64,000 nt of DNA from Amorphochlora amoebiformis (GCA_054601695.1 BAAHQB010000146.1:124001-188000); one strand, 5' to 3'. Positions 1 through 39,737 are shown, numbered from the stretch's first letter. Numbers and translations are program-made. Notes: generated by a model not told the origin, from the letters alone.

Positions 1-21
1 TGATGTATACATATATATATA

Positions 22-71
<50 letters not shown>

Positions 72-162
72 TATGTGCTTGTGTGTATGTGTAGTTGTTT
101 TTTGTTTATACGTTGATATATGATAGATTCATATGTGTGTATGCGTGTATTTGGCTGTATAC

Positions 163-220
<58 letters not shown>

Positions 221-337
221 TAAGTTTTCTTGACATTTTCCTTAGATATTTGAACTTCATTTATACATACATATATGTACATAACATATTTTTTCGAACA
301 CATATCTATATATATATATATATATACATATACATAT

Positions 338-384
<47 letters not shown>

Positions 385-457
385 CATATATATATATATA
401 TATAATATACATATATATATTTACAAATTCATATATATGTATAAATATGTATATATG

Positions 458-502
<45 letters not shown>

Positions 503-593
503 ATTAAAACATATGGACATACATCCATATATAGGTTAAAACGGGTTACGACATTTCTGACTATGAGGGTACATAGTACAATATACATATTCT

Positions 594-637
<44 letters not shown>

Positions 638-638
638 A

Positions 639-685
<47 letters not shown>

Positions 686-927
686 TATGCATGTATATAG
701 ATATACACAAATATATATGTAATTAATGCATTTATGAATTCATACATATTGTTTCCTGAAACTCTCTGGGTGATATATATATATATATGTGTGTGTATAT
801 ATATATATATATATATCTTCCTCTTCGCATTCTTTTCATTTCATTCTAACATAAACCTAACTTCTACCTATGCCCACAATTGTTATACAATGCACCGAAC
901 TGACAATCAAATTAAATCCATTTATGA

Positions 928-974
<47 letters not shown>

Positions 975-1136
975 TATATATATATATGTAAATCCATTTA
1001 TGAGTAGAGACATTTGGCGAACAGTTAGAAACATTAGAAATTGTCATTATTTTCAATTGCAATCCCAATGATTCGAACTTCCTTCCCCGATTAAATCTTG
1101 AGCATGAGTCCCTATGTGTAATCGTAATCTTCTTAG
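1..1136. repeat. TA-microsatellite block upstream of first recognised exon
   Basis: Most of this stretch is pure or interrupted TA dinucleotide with short GT/TG runs. The complex islands (about 510-600, 730-780, 815-930 and 1000-1136) are AT-rich, and I recognise no coding segment in them. A short phrase near 915-930 recurs near 990-1005 on the other side of a TA tract, so it is a small local duplication. The missing 5' exons and promoter of the receptor gene may lie here or before the window. Confidence 0.7.
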
Positions 1137-25942
<24,806 letters not shown>

Positions 25943-26086
25943 ATTAAAAATTCTGAGAAGAGGGCAGAGAGGTATTGTTTCAATATTTTAATATCAAGTT
26001 TTAGAATAGTAGCACTGACGTCTACAATAACATAGGCGCTGGTCTTTCCCAGATCAACGAGGCTCGTAAGGAAAGCCGGTGATTTG

Positions 26087-26090
<4 letters not shown>

Positions 26091-26158
<68 letters not shown>

Positions 26159-26260
26159 ATATATATATATATATATGTATAATATACATATATATATATA
26201 TCCAAATAATGTGTATGTATATATTTTCATATGTGTGTATGATATATCATGCATATGAGC
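26091..26260. repeat. TA block downstream of the receptor gene
   Basis: Nearly pure TA. The 150 bases before it (25943-26090) are unique and could hold the 3' UTR of the receptor gene. No clear polyadenylation signal was found. Confidence 0.6.
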
Positions 26261-26280
26261 TCATATCTACATAATACTGT

Positions 26281-26478
26281 TAGATCCGTCGCCGTCTAGC
26301 GAGAAGGCTCGACGAAACGTTTTGGCTATTGGAGGAAATTCTAGGAAGATCTATGATTATTCCATGAAATTCCAGGAAGGATCTGTGATTATTCGAGAAA
26401 TTTCGTTGGGAAATAAGGCAGAAAGACCAGGTTCGGGTAAACGCAAGGGAAAATCTTTGAAATCCTCTCTGGTTCTCC

Positions 26479-26480
<2 letters not shown>
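26281..26480. other. Unique segment with an imperfect 32-bp direct repeat
   Basis: A frame from 26322 runs through RPGSGKRKGKSLKSSL before entering TA repeat. The segment carries two imperfect copies of a 32-bp unit (GAAATTC...AGGA...ATCT...GATTATTC). I recognise no protein family and no splice partners, so I do not call a gene. The following bases to 26815 are also unrecognised. Confidence 0.4.
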
Positions 26481-26524
<44 letters not shown>

Positions 26525-26813
26525 TATGTAGTGCAAACTAGACACTAATGTTCTCTCCCCAGTTGTTTTGTTTTTGATATTTAAGAATAATGGCTAGAAA
26601 ACAAAAGAATTTACATGAGCTGCAGAAAAGATTCAACTCAAAGAGGGAGATGAGTATATATTCATGTATTGCATATCCCGGTGCAATATCTAGAATAGGA
26701 ACATTAGACGATAAGAAAGTTATATTCATTTTAATTATCACTTGTTTCCTTCAGCTAGTTCAGTGACTGCTTAAAATATAATATATTTATCTGTGGGACT
26801 CTCACTACTACTA

Positions 26814-26867
<54 letters not shown>

Positions 26868-26889
26868 CACACAAACATATATATATATA

Positions 26890-27890
26890 TATATAAATAT
26901 ATATAGTAGTAGTAGTCTCAGTTCGACATCTACTAGATCTAGGACATGCTAGAAGGCATAATCTATCTACTAGATCTAGTCTGTTATCTAGTCTATACTA
27001 GTATAGATAATGGATAATATAGATAACCATCTAGTGATGTAATCACTAGAGACATGTACTAGATGTAACTAGTGTAAGTCTAGTTGTGTACCTAGGTGTA
27101 CTAGTGTAATTTAGGTAATCTAGGTAATGGAAAAGGTATCTGGGTATATCATTTGACACCGTCTAGACCGTGACATATTCAAGGGACTAACAGATGTAAC
27201 TAACTAATATACTAGAATATAAAGTTAGAAGGCTTTAGGATTGACAAGTATTATTGTCCAGATTGTATTACAACTGGATCTAGTGTAGATTGAGAGTTAT
27301 AGGGGATCTAGTCAAAATTGTGAAATCTACATCGGGCGACAATTTTTAAAGATGGTATATTTTTAGTGACTTGAAAAAGTCAATGGTTTTCTAGGTCGTG
27401 TCATCATATGTCACGCTAAACGGTAGTCGCACTACGTGATCAATCTAGTTGTCAATGCCCATGGCATGTCTAGAGTTATTCAAGATCATATATATATCTA
27501 GCATATAGACCATCTTCTACTAGCTTTAGTTAGCTAGGCAAGATCTGTCTCTTGGATCTACCTAGCTACGACTGGGGTCCTAGATTAGCTATTAGAGCTC
27601 TAGCTCCACGAGCTCCTAGACGACATAGTTGAAGTAGCTGAAAGTACTACTAGACTATATAGTATGACGCGTATGATTAGTATGACTAGAATGATTATTA
27701 TACGTTACGATTATAAACATGCTATTACCAATAGTCATCGTTGCTAATCGTGAACTTGAGAGCTAGCTGGTAGAGCTAAAGAAGCTAGCAGAGACGTTTC
27801 TAGAGTTTAGTACTAGAGTTATCTTATCCTATATCATTTAGATAGTGGTGGCTTACTCTTAGACTCTACTTACTGGCCATGGTAATATCT
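26890..27890. other. CTAG-saturated 1-kb island
   Basis: Non-TA sequence packed with CTAG, often inside ACTAGT, TCTAGA, GCTAGC or CCTAGG. I count several dozen in about 1 kb, many times more than base composition predicts. No open frame of note and no clear repeat period were seen. Confidence 0.85.
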
Positions 27891-27899
27891 TTCAGACAT

Positions 27900-27997
27900 G
27901 CCTGCGGGGATATATATATATATATATATATATACATACATATATTTATTATAATATATATATATACATATATATATATATTTACACATATACATAC

Positions 27998-28040
<43 letters not shown>

Positions 28041-28292
28041 TATATATATATGTATATATCTACACATGCATATATATAGTAGATATACATTGACCTTAGC
28101 TACAGCACAAATTCTGCAATTATTCGGATGTAGGAGGCGAAAGGTTGCCGTGAGTGGGATGTGGTCACTAGGGTTCTCGTAATCAGGTAACGTCTTACTT
28201 CCCGATGCGCTACGGATATATATATATATATATATATTTAATAATAATAATAATAACAATAATAATATATATATATATATATATATTATATA

Positions 28293-28369
<77 letters not shown>

Positions 28370-28528
28370 ATATAATATATATATATATATATAATAGTAG
28401 CTGTATATTTGTGCATATACTCCCTTTTTTTCCAGTGTCATTGTGGCCGGGGTATAAACATACGCATGCATACAAATATTATATATACATATGTATGTAT
28501 ATATATATAATATATATATATATATATG

Positions 28529-28566
<38 letters not shown>

Positions 28567-28581
28567 GATATATATATTAAA

Positions 28582-28622
<41 letters not shown>

Positions 28623-28708
28623 GTATATTTAAAAGTAACTATATAAAAGTAAATATAAATATGAATATAGACATACCTGTACATGTATATGTATATATAT
28701 ACACATAT

Positions 28709-28775
<67 letters not shown>

Positions 28776-28954
28776 CGTATATATCTACATATATACATAT
28801 ATATATATATATATCTACATATATATATATATATATATATATATCTACACACACATATATATATATATCTACATATATATATATACATATATCTACATAT
28901 ATATATATATATACTTGTTTACATATGTAAATATATATGTATATATGTATACAC

Positions 28955-29012
<58 letters not shown>

Positions 29013-29200
29013 ATGCCTATTACATCGGGATATGAGGTTTTTCAAGTGTCATTGTTGTCGGCGTATAAAACATCAAATCAATCCATTCAGCTCTGTATAT
29101 GTATATTGTACTATTACATATGCATTATAATGTACATACATAAACATATACGCACATATATACATATACATATACATATATATACATATATATATATATA
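27900..29200. repeat. TA-microsatellite block
   Basis: Almost continuous TA with short unique islands at about 28085-28220 and 28410-28480 and an (ATA)n run near 28245. All long frames here read as Ile-Tyr repeats and are not genes. Confidence 0.9.
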
Positions 29201-29204
29201 TATG

Positions 29205-29383
29205 TATATGTATGTTGTACATATATGCATTATATTACACATATGTTTAAATATATCCATATTCGTATGTACATACATACACACACATATATATATATAT
29301 ATATATATGTATATGTATGTTGTACATATATGCATTATATTACACATATGTTTAAATATATCCATATTCGTATGTACATACAT

Positions 29384-29425
<42 letters not shown>

Positions 29426-29494
29426 GTATGTTGTACATATATGCATTATATTACACATATGTTTAAATATATCCATATTCGTATGTACATACAT

Positions 29495-29540
<46 letters not shown>

Positions 29541-29609
29541 GTATGTTGTACATATATGCATTATATTACACATATGTTTAAATATATCCATATTCGTATG
29601 TACATACAT

Positions 29610-29641
<32 letters not shown>

Positions 29642-29850
29642 CTCGATATGTATGTTGTAGTATTACATATATGTATTATATCACACATATGTTTAAATAG
29701 ATCCATATTCGTATGTACACACACATATATATATATATATGTATATATATAATATATGTATATCTGTATATGTATGTTGTACTATTACATACATATTTTA
29801 TATTACACACGCGTTTAAATATATCCATTTTCGTATGTACATATATATAT
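29205..29850 (+). repeat. Tandem repeat, about 115-120-bp unit, about 6 copies
   Basis: Unit contains GTATGTTGTACATATATGCA TTATATTACACATATGTTTA AATATATCCATATTCGTATG and a CA run, separated by TA tracts of varying length. The last two copies are diverged. Confidence 0.92.
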
Positions 29851-29878
29851 ATATATATATAATATATATATATATATA

Positions 29879-29927
<49 letters not shown>

Positions 29928-29977
29928 GTAATCCATACAAGTTTTCCCCCCCAAAAAAGTGCATGCATTTAGACATG

Positions 29978-30039
<62 letters not shown>

Positions 30040-30134
30040 AATAAATTTTTACACGTATTTATAATATATGAATCACATATACGCATGCAAATATATATGT
30101 ATAAACTAATATATATATATATGTATATATATAT

Positions 30135-30170
<36 letters not shown>

Positions 30171-30189
30171 GTATTATTATTATTATTAT

Positions 30190-30594
30190 TAAACAACATA
30201 TCAATAGCATTAGGGGACGCAGTTCGAAGAGTAGATATTCATAGCATGCAGAAACATCGTCGTACGTATACTATAGAGAGCTGGAGATCGCTTGAGATTC
30301 CGGAGATTCTTGGAGACCGTTACATCCGGTAGTATCGGGTGGTACCCAGCAATACCCGGTAGTAACGAGGCTTCCGCGTATTAGTTGACAGGACGTGACG
30401 TCAAGCCATGTCACGTTTCCGGAACGTTCCCGGAGATTGAGAGTGTTCGAGAAGTTAGAACATTCCTAGAAATTTCTTGAATGAGTGCCTGAGAATGTTT
30501 CGTGGATGATTCGTGATAATCTAAATGTACAACTAAATCAAGTGGAGGACACTCAATCTCTGCACTATCGTTCTACCGTACTGTTGCGCTAACA
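30190..30594 (+). mobile_element. Truncated LTR-like element
   Basis: GC-richer non-TA block ending GCGCTAACA directly against TA repeat, as does the solo LTR at 31772-32085. The last 90 bases share phrases with that LTR (ATTCGTGATAATC, GACACTCAA). No TGTT start is found on the left, so the 5' part is probably lost. It contains a cluster of GAA/TTC units (30422-30483) resembling heat-shock elements. Confidence 0.5.
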
Positions 30595-30664
<70 letters not shown>

Positions 30665-30758
30665 TATATGCACAACCTATCTGCGTTGATTGAGGTACAT
30701 TGCCTTCCCTTCGGCTGTATTTATATATGCATATATATATATATATATGAATATATGA

Positions 30759-30835
<77 letters not shown>

Positions 30836-30867
30836 TTTAAAAATATAATATATCACAACATGTTATA

Positions 30868-30906
<39 letters not shown>

Positions 30907-31097
30907 ATATATATATATACTATATGTACGTGCACAAATGTATTAAATAACCTTTTTCCATTTGTAGGTATTCTCAAATGTACATATATATATTATACAT
31001 ACACACATATATATATATATATACATATACATATTTACATATATAATACCCGTACACTGTATTATATATATATATATATATATATATATTTACATAC

Positions 31098-31147
<50 letters not shown>

Positions 31148-31284
31148 CATATATTATGTTATATATATATATGTATATATATGTATGTATATATATTTAA
31201 TGTATATCATACATACACATGTGTATATATATATATATGTATATTTAATGTGTATCATACATACACACACACACATATATTATT

Positions 31285-31350
<66 letters not shown>

Positions 31351-31430
31351 TTTTCCCGTGTGGATGGTCTCGAAATATAATATATATATATTTATATATA
31401 TATATATATAATATACAATATATACATATC

Positions 31431-31468
<38 letters not shown>

Positions 31469-31683
31469 GCATAGATATATATTTTGAATAACCTTTTCCC
31501 ATTTGTGGATAGTCTCGAATGCTTCCTTTAGTATTCTATTGTCGGACTCCTACAATATATATATATATATATATATATGAATGTATACATATGTATATAT
31601 ATATTATATGTATATGTATATATAATGTATATATAATGTATATATATATACATATATGCATATAAATATATTATATACATATG

Positions 31684-31719
<36 letters not shown>

Positions 31720-31736
31720 TATTCATTATATATATA

Positions 31737-31771
<35 letters not shown>
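30595..31771. repeat. TA-microsatellite block
   Basis: Mostly TA. Small unique islands recur, such as CTTTTCCATTTGTAGG near 30950, CCTTTTCCCGTGTGGATGG near 31350 and CTTTTCCCATTTGTGG near 31493, probably copies of one unit. No coding sequence. Confidence 0.8.
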
Positions 31772-31775
<4 letters not shown>

Positions 31776-32085
31776 AACGTACATCGGAACCCATAGCTGC
31801 TAGACTACCGTCAGTTCCTTAGAGTATACGAGTAGCAGTACAATACTCGGAACCCAGGAAATTCTCGGAACCCATACACTTCCGGAGGAAGTAAGGAAGG
31901 GAGAAAGGAAGAAAGGAAGTATCTGACTACCGCGCGAAAGTTATCAATAATTATTCGTCATAATCCAAACGGACAACACTCAACCTCGGACAACTACACA
32001 CCGCTGTACCACCAGAGTTGATTGCCTAGCATACTACCGCTGGGCCGGAACCTAACACCCGGCCTGCCGGACCGCTGCACTAACA
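31772..32085. mobile_element. Solo LTR, 314 bp, inserted in TA repeat
   Basis: Begins TGTTAACG and ends GCACTAACA, giving the TG...CA ends and TGTTA/TAACA inverted termini of retrotransposon LTRs. It is flanked on both sides by TA repeat, consistent with an ATATA-type target duplication. No internal coding region adjoins it, so it is best read as a solo LTR. Family (Ty1/copia or Ty3/gypsy) cannot be decided without the internal part. Confidence 0.65.
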
Positions 32086-32205
32086 ATATATATATATATA
32101 TATGTGTGTATATATATCTTCATACGCATATCTGAATGTTTGTATTTGAGTAAGTAAATCTAATAATACGTAAGATAACACACACACACACTATATATAT
32201 ATATG

Positions 32206-32251
<46 letters not shown>

Positions 32252-32327
32252 AGTGTCGTGTGGTGCAAGATTACTCCTCGAGTTGTCTCGGGACACCCTG
32301 TATATATATATATATATAATATATATA

Positions 32328-32393
<66 letters not shown>

Positions 32394-32518
32394 CATGTGT
32401 ACATGCATGGTGGGAGAGGGCACCCTTTACGCTCGGTTTACATATATATATATATATAAATATAATATACTTATTTATATATACATACATACATATATAA
32501 TATATATATATATATATG

Positions 32519-32562
<44 letters not shown>

Positions 32563-32598
32563 TATTTATTTACACACACATACACCGACACACACACG

Positions 32599-32636
<38 letters not shown>

Positions 32637-32656
32637 ACATACTTTTTTGATGGGGA

Positions 32657-32693
<37 letters not shown>

Positions 32694-32753
32694 TATATGT
32701 ATATGTATATATATATATATGTATATGTATATATGACATACCTATTTGATTGG

Positions 32754-32819
<66 letters not shown>

Positions 32820-32831
32820 TTATATATATAT

Positions 32832-32884
<53 letters not shown>

Positions 32885-32947
32885 GACATACCTATTTGAT
32901 GGGGAATGTCCTAACACCTCCTGGGCCACCTTGGGTAATACATCAAC

Positions 32948-33001
<54 letters not shown>

Positions 33002-33305
33002 ACACACACACACATACATATATATATATATGTATCCATATATTTATTTATATATAGTATATATGTATATATGATATATTTACATATATACATACATATA
33101 TATATATATATATTCTGTTACATACGTTCTAGACCTTGGGTATAAATCAACCAAATTCGATTTATTTACATTATACACATATGTATGTATATATATATAT
33201 ATATATATTATCATACACATATATGTATTTCATATATATTTATACACACAAGCGTTATACATATACATGTATATATATACAAATATAAATACATACATTT
33301 GTACG

Positions 33306-33352
<47 letters not shown>

Positions 33353-33746
33353 AGTACCCTTGTCGGAATATTACGTTTGGAACGATGACGAGACTTCCAC
33401 ACAAATTCCTATATAATACACCCCATATGCATATATCTAAATATGTATTTCACATATACATATATCTAAATATGTATTTTCACATATACATACTTCAATA
33501 TGTTTCATATCTGTGTAATTTTATTTGTATATATATATATATATATATGTATTTATTCTCATATATATATATATATGTTCTGAAGGAATTTATTTCACTC
33601 TTATTGTGCGTACAATTGTACGTATTTATATATATATATATATATGTATGTGTGTATATATATGTGTGTATATATATATTTATATGTATGTATGTATCTA
33701 CACACACACAAACATATATATATATATATATATAAATATACATTAT

Positions 33747-33777
<31 letters not shown>

Positions 33778-33972
33778 ATTAACCTTTTTATCGACGTTAA
33801 ATCCAGTTGAAAAGTGAATCTTCTCTTCACCACTATAAACGTCTATATATATATATATATATAGATATGTAAATATTCATAGATACATATAAATATATAT
33901 AGTCATGATACATAATACATCTAAGGACACACTTATACGAGTATACACAAACACTTGAAAGCTTCCGCGGAC

Positions 33973-34013
<41 letters not shown>

Positions 34014-34020
34014 CCACAAT
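32086..34020. repeat. TA block with short interspersed repeats
   Basis: TA tracts with recurring unique phrases: TTTGATGGGGAATA or TTTGATTGGGAATATA near 32650, 32740 and 32895, and ATATATCTAAATATGTATTT two or three times near 33430-33480. CA/GT runs lie near 32570-32610 and 33000. No gene. Confidence 0.85.
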
Positions 34021-34170
34021 CAGTAGATACATCCCAAAAAAGAAAAGGTACTCAATTGGATATGGATTTATTTAAACCACGTTTTCGAGAAACATATGAG
34101 CATAAGCCATGCTAAGCTAGATGGAATCATAAATCATGTTCAGTCCATTTTAGCTATTAGCGACAAACTA

Positions 34171-34223
<53 letters not shown>

Positions 34224-34339
34224 TATATATACATATATACACGTATACATACCTGTACCTATTTAGGAATCTAAGTCCATTCTAGCTATTAGCAACAAAA
34301 TATGCATATGCACACGTATATATACCTGTATTTCAGAAA

Positions 34340-34690
34340 CTCAAAACCTGTTGAGTAGATATGAACACAAATATGAACATAAACCATGCTCAGGCAAGAT
34401 ATCCCACGTCTTGACTGTCAAGATATCCCACGTCTTGACTGTCAAGACATCCCACGTATTGACTGTCAAGACATCCCACGCCTCAGGTAGATTCGAACAT
34501 GTTCAGGTAGACATTAACATAAGGCATAATCACCTAATATGAACACAAATCATGCGCACATAGATATGAACATAAATCATGCGAACAAGAGAACCATGGT
34601 TCTTATTAGGTAGGTTTGAACATGCATTATACTCAGGTAGATGTAAATATGAGACATGTTGAGTCAGATGTGAGCGTGAAGGCAGATATG
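34340..34690. repeat. Tandem repeats in non-TA sequence
   Basis: A 22-bp unit (ATCCCACGTCTTGACTGTCAAG) is repeated about four times at 34400-34485, within looser repeats of GAACATAAATCATGC and CAGGTAGA. Related phrases begin near 34080. Confidence 0.85.
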
Positions 34691-34725
34691 TACCTCAAGC
34701 ATAATGACAACTATGTACATTCCCC

Positions 34726-34764
<39 letters not shown>

Positions 34765-34808
34765 TATCAATACATATGTATAGAAGGAAAATACGAGTAT
34801 ATACATGC

Positions 34809-34860
<52 letters not shown>

Positions 34861-34915
34861 ATATATGTGTATATATATATGTATATATATATATACACAT
34901 ATATATACACATATA

Positions 34916-35010
34916 TGGCTGCAACCTCCTGCGAGGAGGTCGAGATGACAGGGCTGCGTGTTAAAATCGCCTAAAAATACTATTCCCTCCCCAGGTGCCA
35001 CAAGCCTATA
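34916..35010 (-). mobile_element. Fragment of an endonuclease/exonuclease/phosphatase domain, LINE-like
   Basis: Read on the minus strand this gives [18 protein letters not shown]. The GDFN motif is the catalytic signature of the EEP family that supplies the endonuclease of non-LTR retrotransposons. Only about 30 residues survive between TA tracts, so this is a dead remnant rather than a gene. A fragment of a host EEP gene is the alternative. Confidence 0.5.
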
Positions 35011-35038
35011 TGTATATTTGTATATATACATTCGTAAC

Positions 35039-35084
<46 letters not shown>

Positions 35085-35216
35085 TGTATGTACAAAAAAT
35101 ATTAGCTGATGTGTACTTTTTCTCTGGCTTGTGTACGTACATATATGTATATATATATATATACATGTAATATAATATATATATATATATATATAAATTA
35201 TATATATATATAAAAT

Positions 35217-35267
<51 letters not shown>

Positions 35268-35461
35268 ATACGTCTAATTGTATACTTTTCTGCCTTGCGT
35301 CGGATAAACTCCATTTCTCCGGCTCGCACCTATATACAATATCATTATGTATATGTGTTATAATGTATGTATATGTGTTCTATATCATTATGTATATGTG
35401 TTATAATGTATGTATATGTGTTATAAATGTACATTCACTTATATATGTGAAATGTGTATTA

Positions 35462-35493
<32 letters not shown>

Positions 35494-35521
35494 GTACAAT
35501 ACATATCTATATACAAATATT

Positions 35522-35587
<66 letters not shown>

Positions 35588-35589
35588 TA

Positions 35590-36045
35590 ACCTCCCCAGG
35601 AAACTTTGTTACACCCTTTTTGTCCCGAGAGCTTGTCATTAGATGGACGCAAAACACCCATGTAATCGCATGCGTCCGACGGTGACTGGCAAAGTGTACG
35701 AAACAATTAGAACGTTCCAGAACTTTCTCGAAACAATTAGAACGTTCCAGAACTTTCTCAGAACTTTCTAAGAGAATTCTCGACTCTTCGAGTCTGTGGA
35801 GACTCGTGAGAGAGTTCTTGAAAGGGCTTTTTTTTTTTTAGATTTCTGGGCAAAGTCGGGTCTCTATATGAGAGACTTGTGAGATTTGTGTAAAAAAAAG
35901 TCTAAACTAATCTCTGTATGTCGATATTTCTCCTAAATTAATTTCCGGAGAATTTGCGAGTTTGTAGATATATTTCTGAATTTAAGCGATGAAGGTGGAA
36001 CTTACATCAATTTGACGATTCCGACGTTCCTACGGTCACCTAAAT
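35590..36045. promoter_or_regulatory. Unique block with perfect heat-shock-element spacing
   Basis: GAACGTTCCAGAACTTTC occurs at 35710-35727 and again at 35740-35757 within a 30-bp tandem duplication, and GAACTTTC follows at 35761. Each full site has four alternating nGAAn/nTTCn units at two-base spacing, the textbook HSF binding element. No gene follows directly, so the block may belong to an old mobile element. The function is inferred. Confidence 0.5.
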
Positions 36046-36047
36046 AT

Positions 36048-36108
<61 letters not shown>

Positions 36109-36129
36109 ATTGTACATCATGTACCTAAA

Positions 36130-36515
36130 CATTTTATATGTTATTTTCTCTATATGAGTGTGATATATTTACAATCATTATGAGTATGATATATTTACAA
36201 TCATTAAGTAGGCTTGAGACTATATATGAGTATGATATATTTACCATCATATATGTTATTTTCAATATATGAGTATTATATATATTTACCATCATATATG
36301 TTATTTTCAATATATGAGTATGATATATTTACCATCATATATGTTATTTTGAATATATGAGTATGATATATTTACCATCACATATGTTATTTTGTATATA
36401 TGAGTATGATATATTTACCATCATATATGTTATTTTCAATATATGAGTATGATATATTTACCATCATATATGTTATTTTGAATATATGAGTATGATATAT
36501 TTACCATCATTAAGT
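36130..36515 (+). repeat. Minisatellite, about 43-bp unit, about 8-9 copies
   Basis: Unit contains ATGTTATTTTCAATATATGA and GTATGATATATTTACCATCA. The first and last units are followed by the same phrase, TTAAGTAGGCTTGAGAC. Confidence 0.92.
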
Positions 36516-36540
36516 AGGCTTGAGACATCACCCTTTGCAC

Positions 36541-36575
36541 CTAAAAGTTTAGGCATAGATATACATACATATATG

Positions 36576-36610
<35 letters not shown>

Positions 36611-36689
36611 GTATAGTGTATATATGCAGTGAGTAGGCTCTGTACAACGTATAGAGAAATACGTACAAATTTATATATGTCTATATATG

Positions 36690-36733
<44 letters not shown>

Positions 36734-36908
36734 CTTATTTATTGGTATATATGTATATTCATCATACTTAAAGTAGATGTATAATTTCTATATATCTCTA
36801 TATGTACAATACACACACATTTCATACACACACGCGGATATATACATATATATATATATAAATATATATTATGTATATGTATATATATGTATATGTATAT
36901 AATGTACG

Positions 36909-36991
<83 letters not shown>

Positions 36992-37178
36992 CCTTTCTTT
37001 ACACAGTGCCATTTTTCCTTCATATCCTGATACGATTTGTATATATATATATATATATATTGTATGTAGCCTTGTTATATCATTTACATGCATATATACT
37101 TACATACAGTTGTATATAATATTACATATATACATACAAATAAATAACTTTTTGTTTACAAAAAATATGCATATATAC

Positions 37179-37271
<93 letters not shown>

Positions 37272-37300
37272 TAAATTCATATATGTAGATAGCCACACAT
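36541..37300. repeat. TA block with short unique islands
   Basis: TA tracts with a small CA-containing island at 36790-36840. No coding sequence seen. Confidence 0.8.
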
Positions 37301-37382
37301 ATATAGTGGTAGCCGTAATAATACCATCAAAGATAAAAAATAGTTTTATTTGGATTCTGATTTTGAATTTTGAGGGTTTTGA

Positions 37383-37550
37383 CACTCACAGAGACATACA
37401 GAGAGAGAGAGCAAGCGAGAGAGAGAGAGAGAAAAAGAGAGCGAGAGAGAGAGAGCGAGCGAGAGGGAGAGAAACAGAGAGGAGAGACAGAGAGACAGAG
37501 AGGAGAGACAGAGAGATAGAGAGAGCGGGAGAAAGAGAAAGAGCGAGAAA
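37383..37550. repeat. Purine (GA)n tract
   Basis: Almost uninterrupted A/G on the + strand (GAGAGA with CGAGC, ACAGAGAGG variants). This is polypurine sequence capable of triplex formation. The Arg-Glu frames over it are compositional. Confidence 0.9.
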
Positions 37551-37649
37551 AAATTATTTCGGAAAAAGCCCAAAAAGGTGTTTTAGATCGTATCGAGGCA
37601 GGAAATCCCTAGGGAAGTACTACACAGACTAAGTTCGAATCAGCATTAA

Positions 37650-37712
<63 letters not shown>

Positions 37713-37803
37713 TATATGTTATAATATATGAATGTGCAAGGATACAATCTCGCACAAGGAAACTTATGAAGAAAGTATGATAGGTAAAAAATACAAGTAT
37801 GAG

Positions 37804-37860
<57 letters not shown>

Positions 37861-37904
37861 ATAGGTAAAAATAATAGAAGTATGAATACATACATACATA
37901 CATA

Positions 37905-37987
<83 letters not shown>

Positions 37988-38057
37988 CGAAGTTATAAGC
38001 GGAGTGGGCGATTCGGCTACCGCACTGCAGGACCAACGTTCCGCTGTGAGTCTTTAG

Positions 38058-38097
<40 letters not shown>

Positions 38098-38109
38098 TGT
38101 ATCAATCAT

Positions 38110-38210
38110 ACACTATGAACACAAACACACCCACACACACTCACACACACGCACACACACATATGCACATACACACACACACGAACACACATACACATAC
38201 ACACACACAT

Positions 38211-38240
<30 letters not shown>
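38110..38240. repeat. (CA)n microsatellite
   Basis: CACACA with CACG and CATA interruptions next to a TA tract. Confidence 0.9.
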
Positions 38241-38245
<5 letters not shown>

Positions 38246-38362
38246 GAGCTGATATTGCATATATGCAAGTTTGAGTGTACACTTACATTGGATCTCCAAG
38301 GTTCGAACGCGAATACTGACCTATATATACACATATATAAACATAAATATATGTACATATCT

Positions 38363-38955
<593 letters not shown>

Positions 38956-39044
38956 AGATTCATATGGAATACGTGTATAAATTCATCTATATACATATAT
39001 AAATATTATATATACATATACATATATATATATATATATATAGT

Positions 39045-39118
39045 ATACATATACCGCTTCCAAAAGACAGCTATACCCGCGTCGCCTTTAGGCTGTTGGA
39101 ACATAAGGCCTATATTAA

Positions 39119-39156
<38 letters not shown>

Positions 39157-39535
39157 TACCTGCATATCCCTCATCCGTCATGGCTTTACGGAAGGTTTTC
39201 AACTTGCCTCCCTAGGGTATTAAATGCTTATATACAATATCCATTAAATGTTTATGACCTATATACGTATGTATCCATATTAATTACATGAAATTTCTCT
39301 TGAATTTGGTTTATGACATAGGTATTCATCGTTTAGAATGGCATGCTTATATACTCATCCTAACAACTTTGTGATTTTTTTCTTTTATATGTTGGTTTTC
39401 AAGTTGTATGACGCTCTTTACATGTTCATATCTTATAGTTTACTATGACATACTTATGTATTCATATCAACTAAATGTATGCTATGACACCCTCAAGTAT
39501 TCATATTAACTATATGCATTTTTTTCTGTTCAAGA
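39045..39535. other. Unique sequence, no gene recognised
   Basis: AT-rich non-repetitive sequence with recurring TTATATACTCAT/TATGTATTCATAT phrases spaced irregularly. No splice-bounded coding segment was found on either strand. Confidence 0.5.
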
Positions 39536-39609
39536 TGCTACATATGTGTATGTGTGTGTATATATATATATATATATACATATACATATGCATGCATACA
39601 TATACATAC

Positions 39610-39662
<53 letters not shown>

Positions 39663-39737
39663 GTATATGTATATATATATTATGGCTTGATAAAAAGATA
39701 TAATTAAAAACCGTATATGTGGCCTCTGCGTTATGAA

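Noticed and set aside
37306-37632. Arg/Glu-rich 108-codon frame
   Set aside because: Translation of a (GA)n tract; compositional only.
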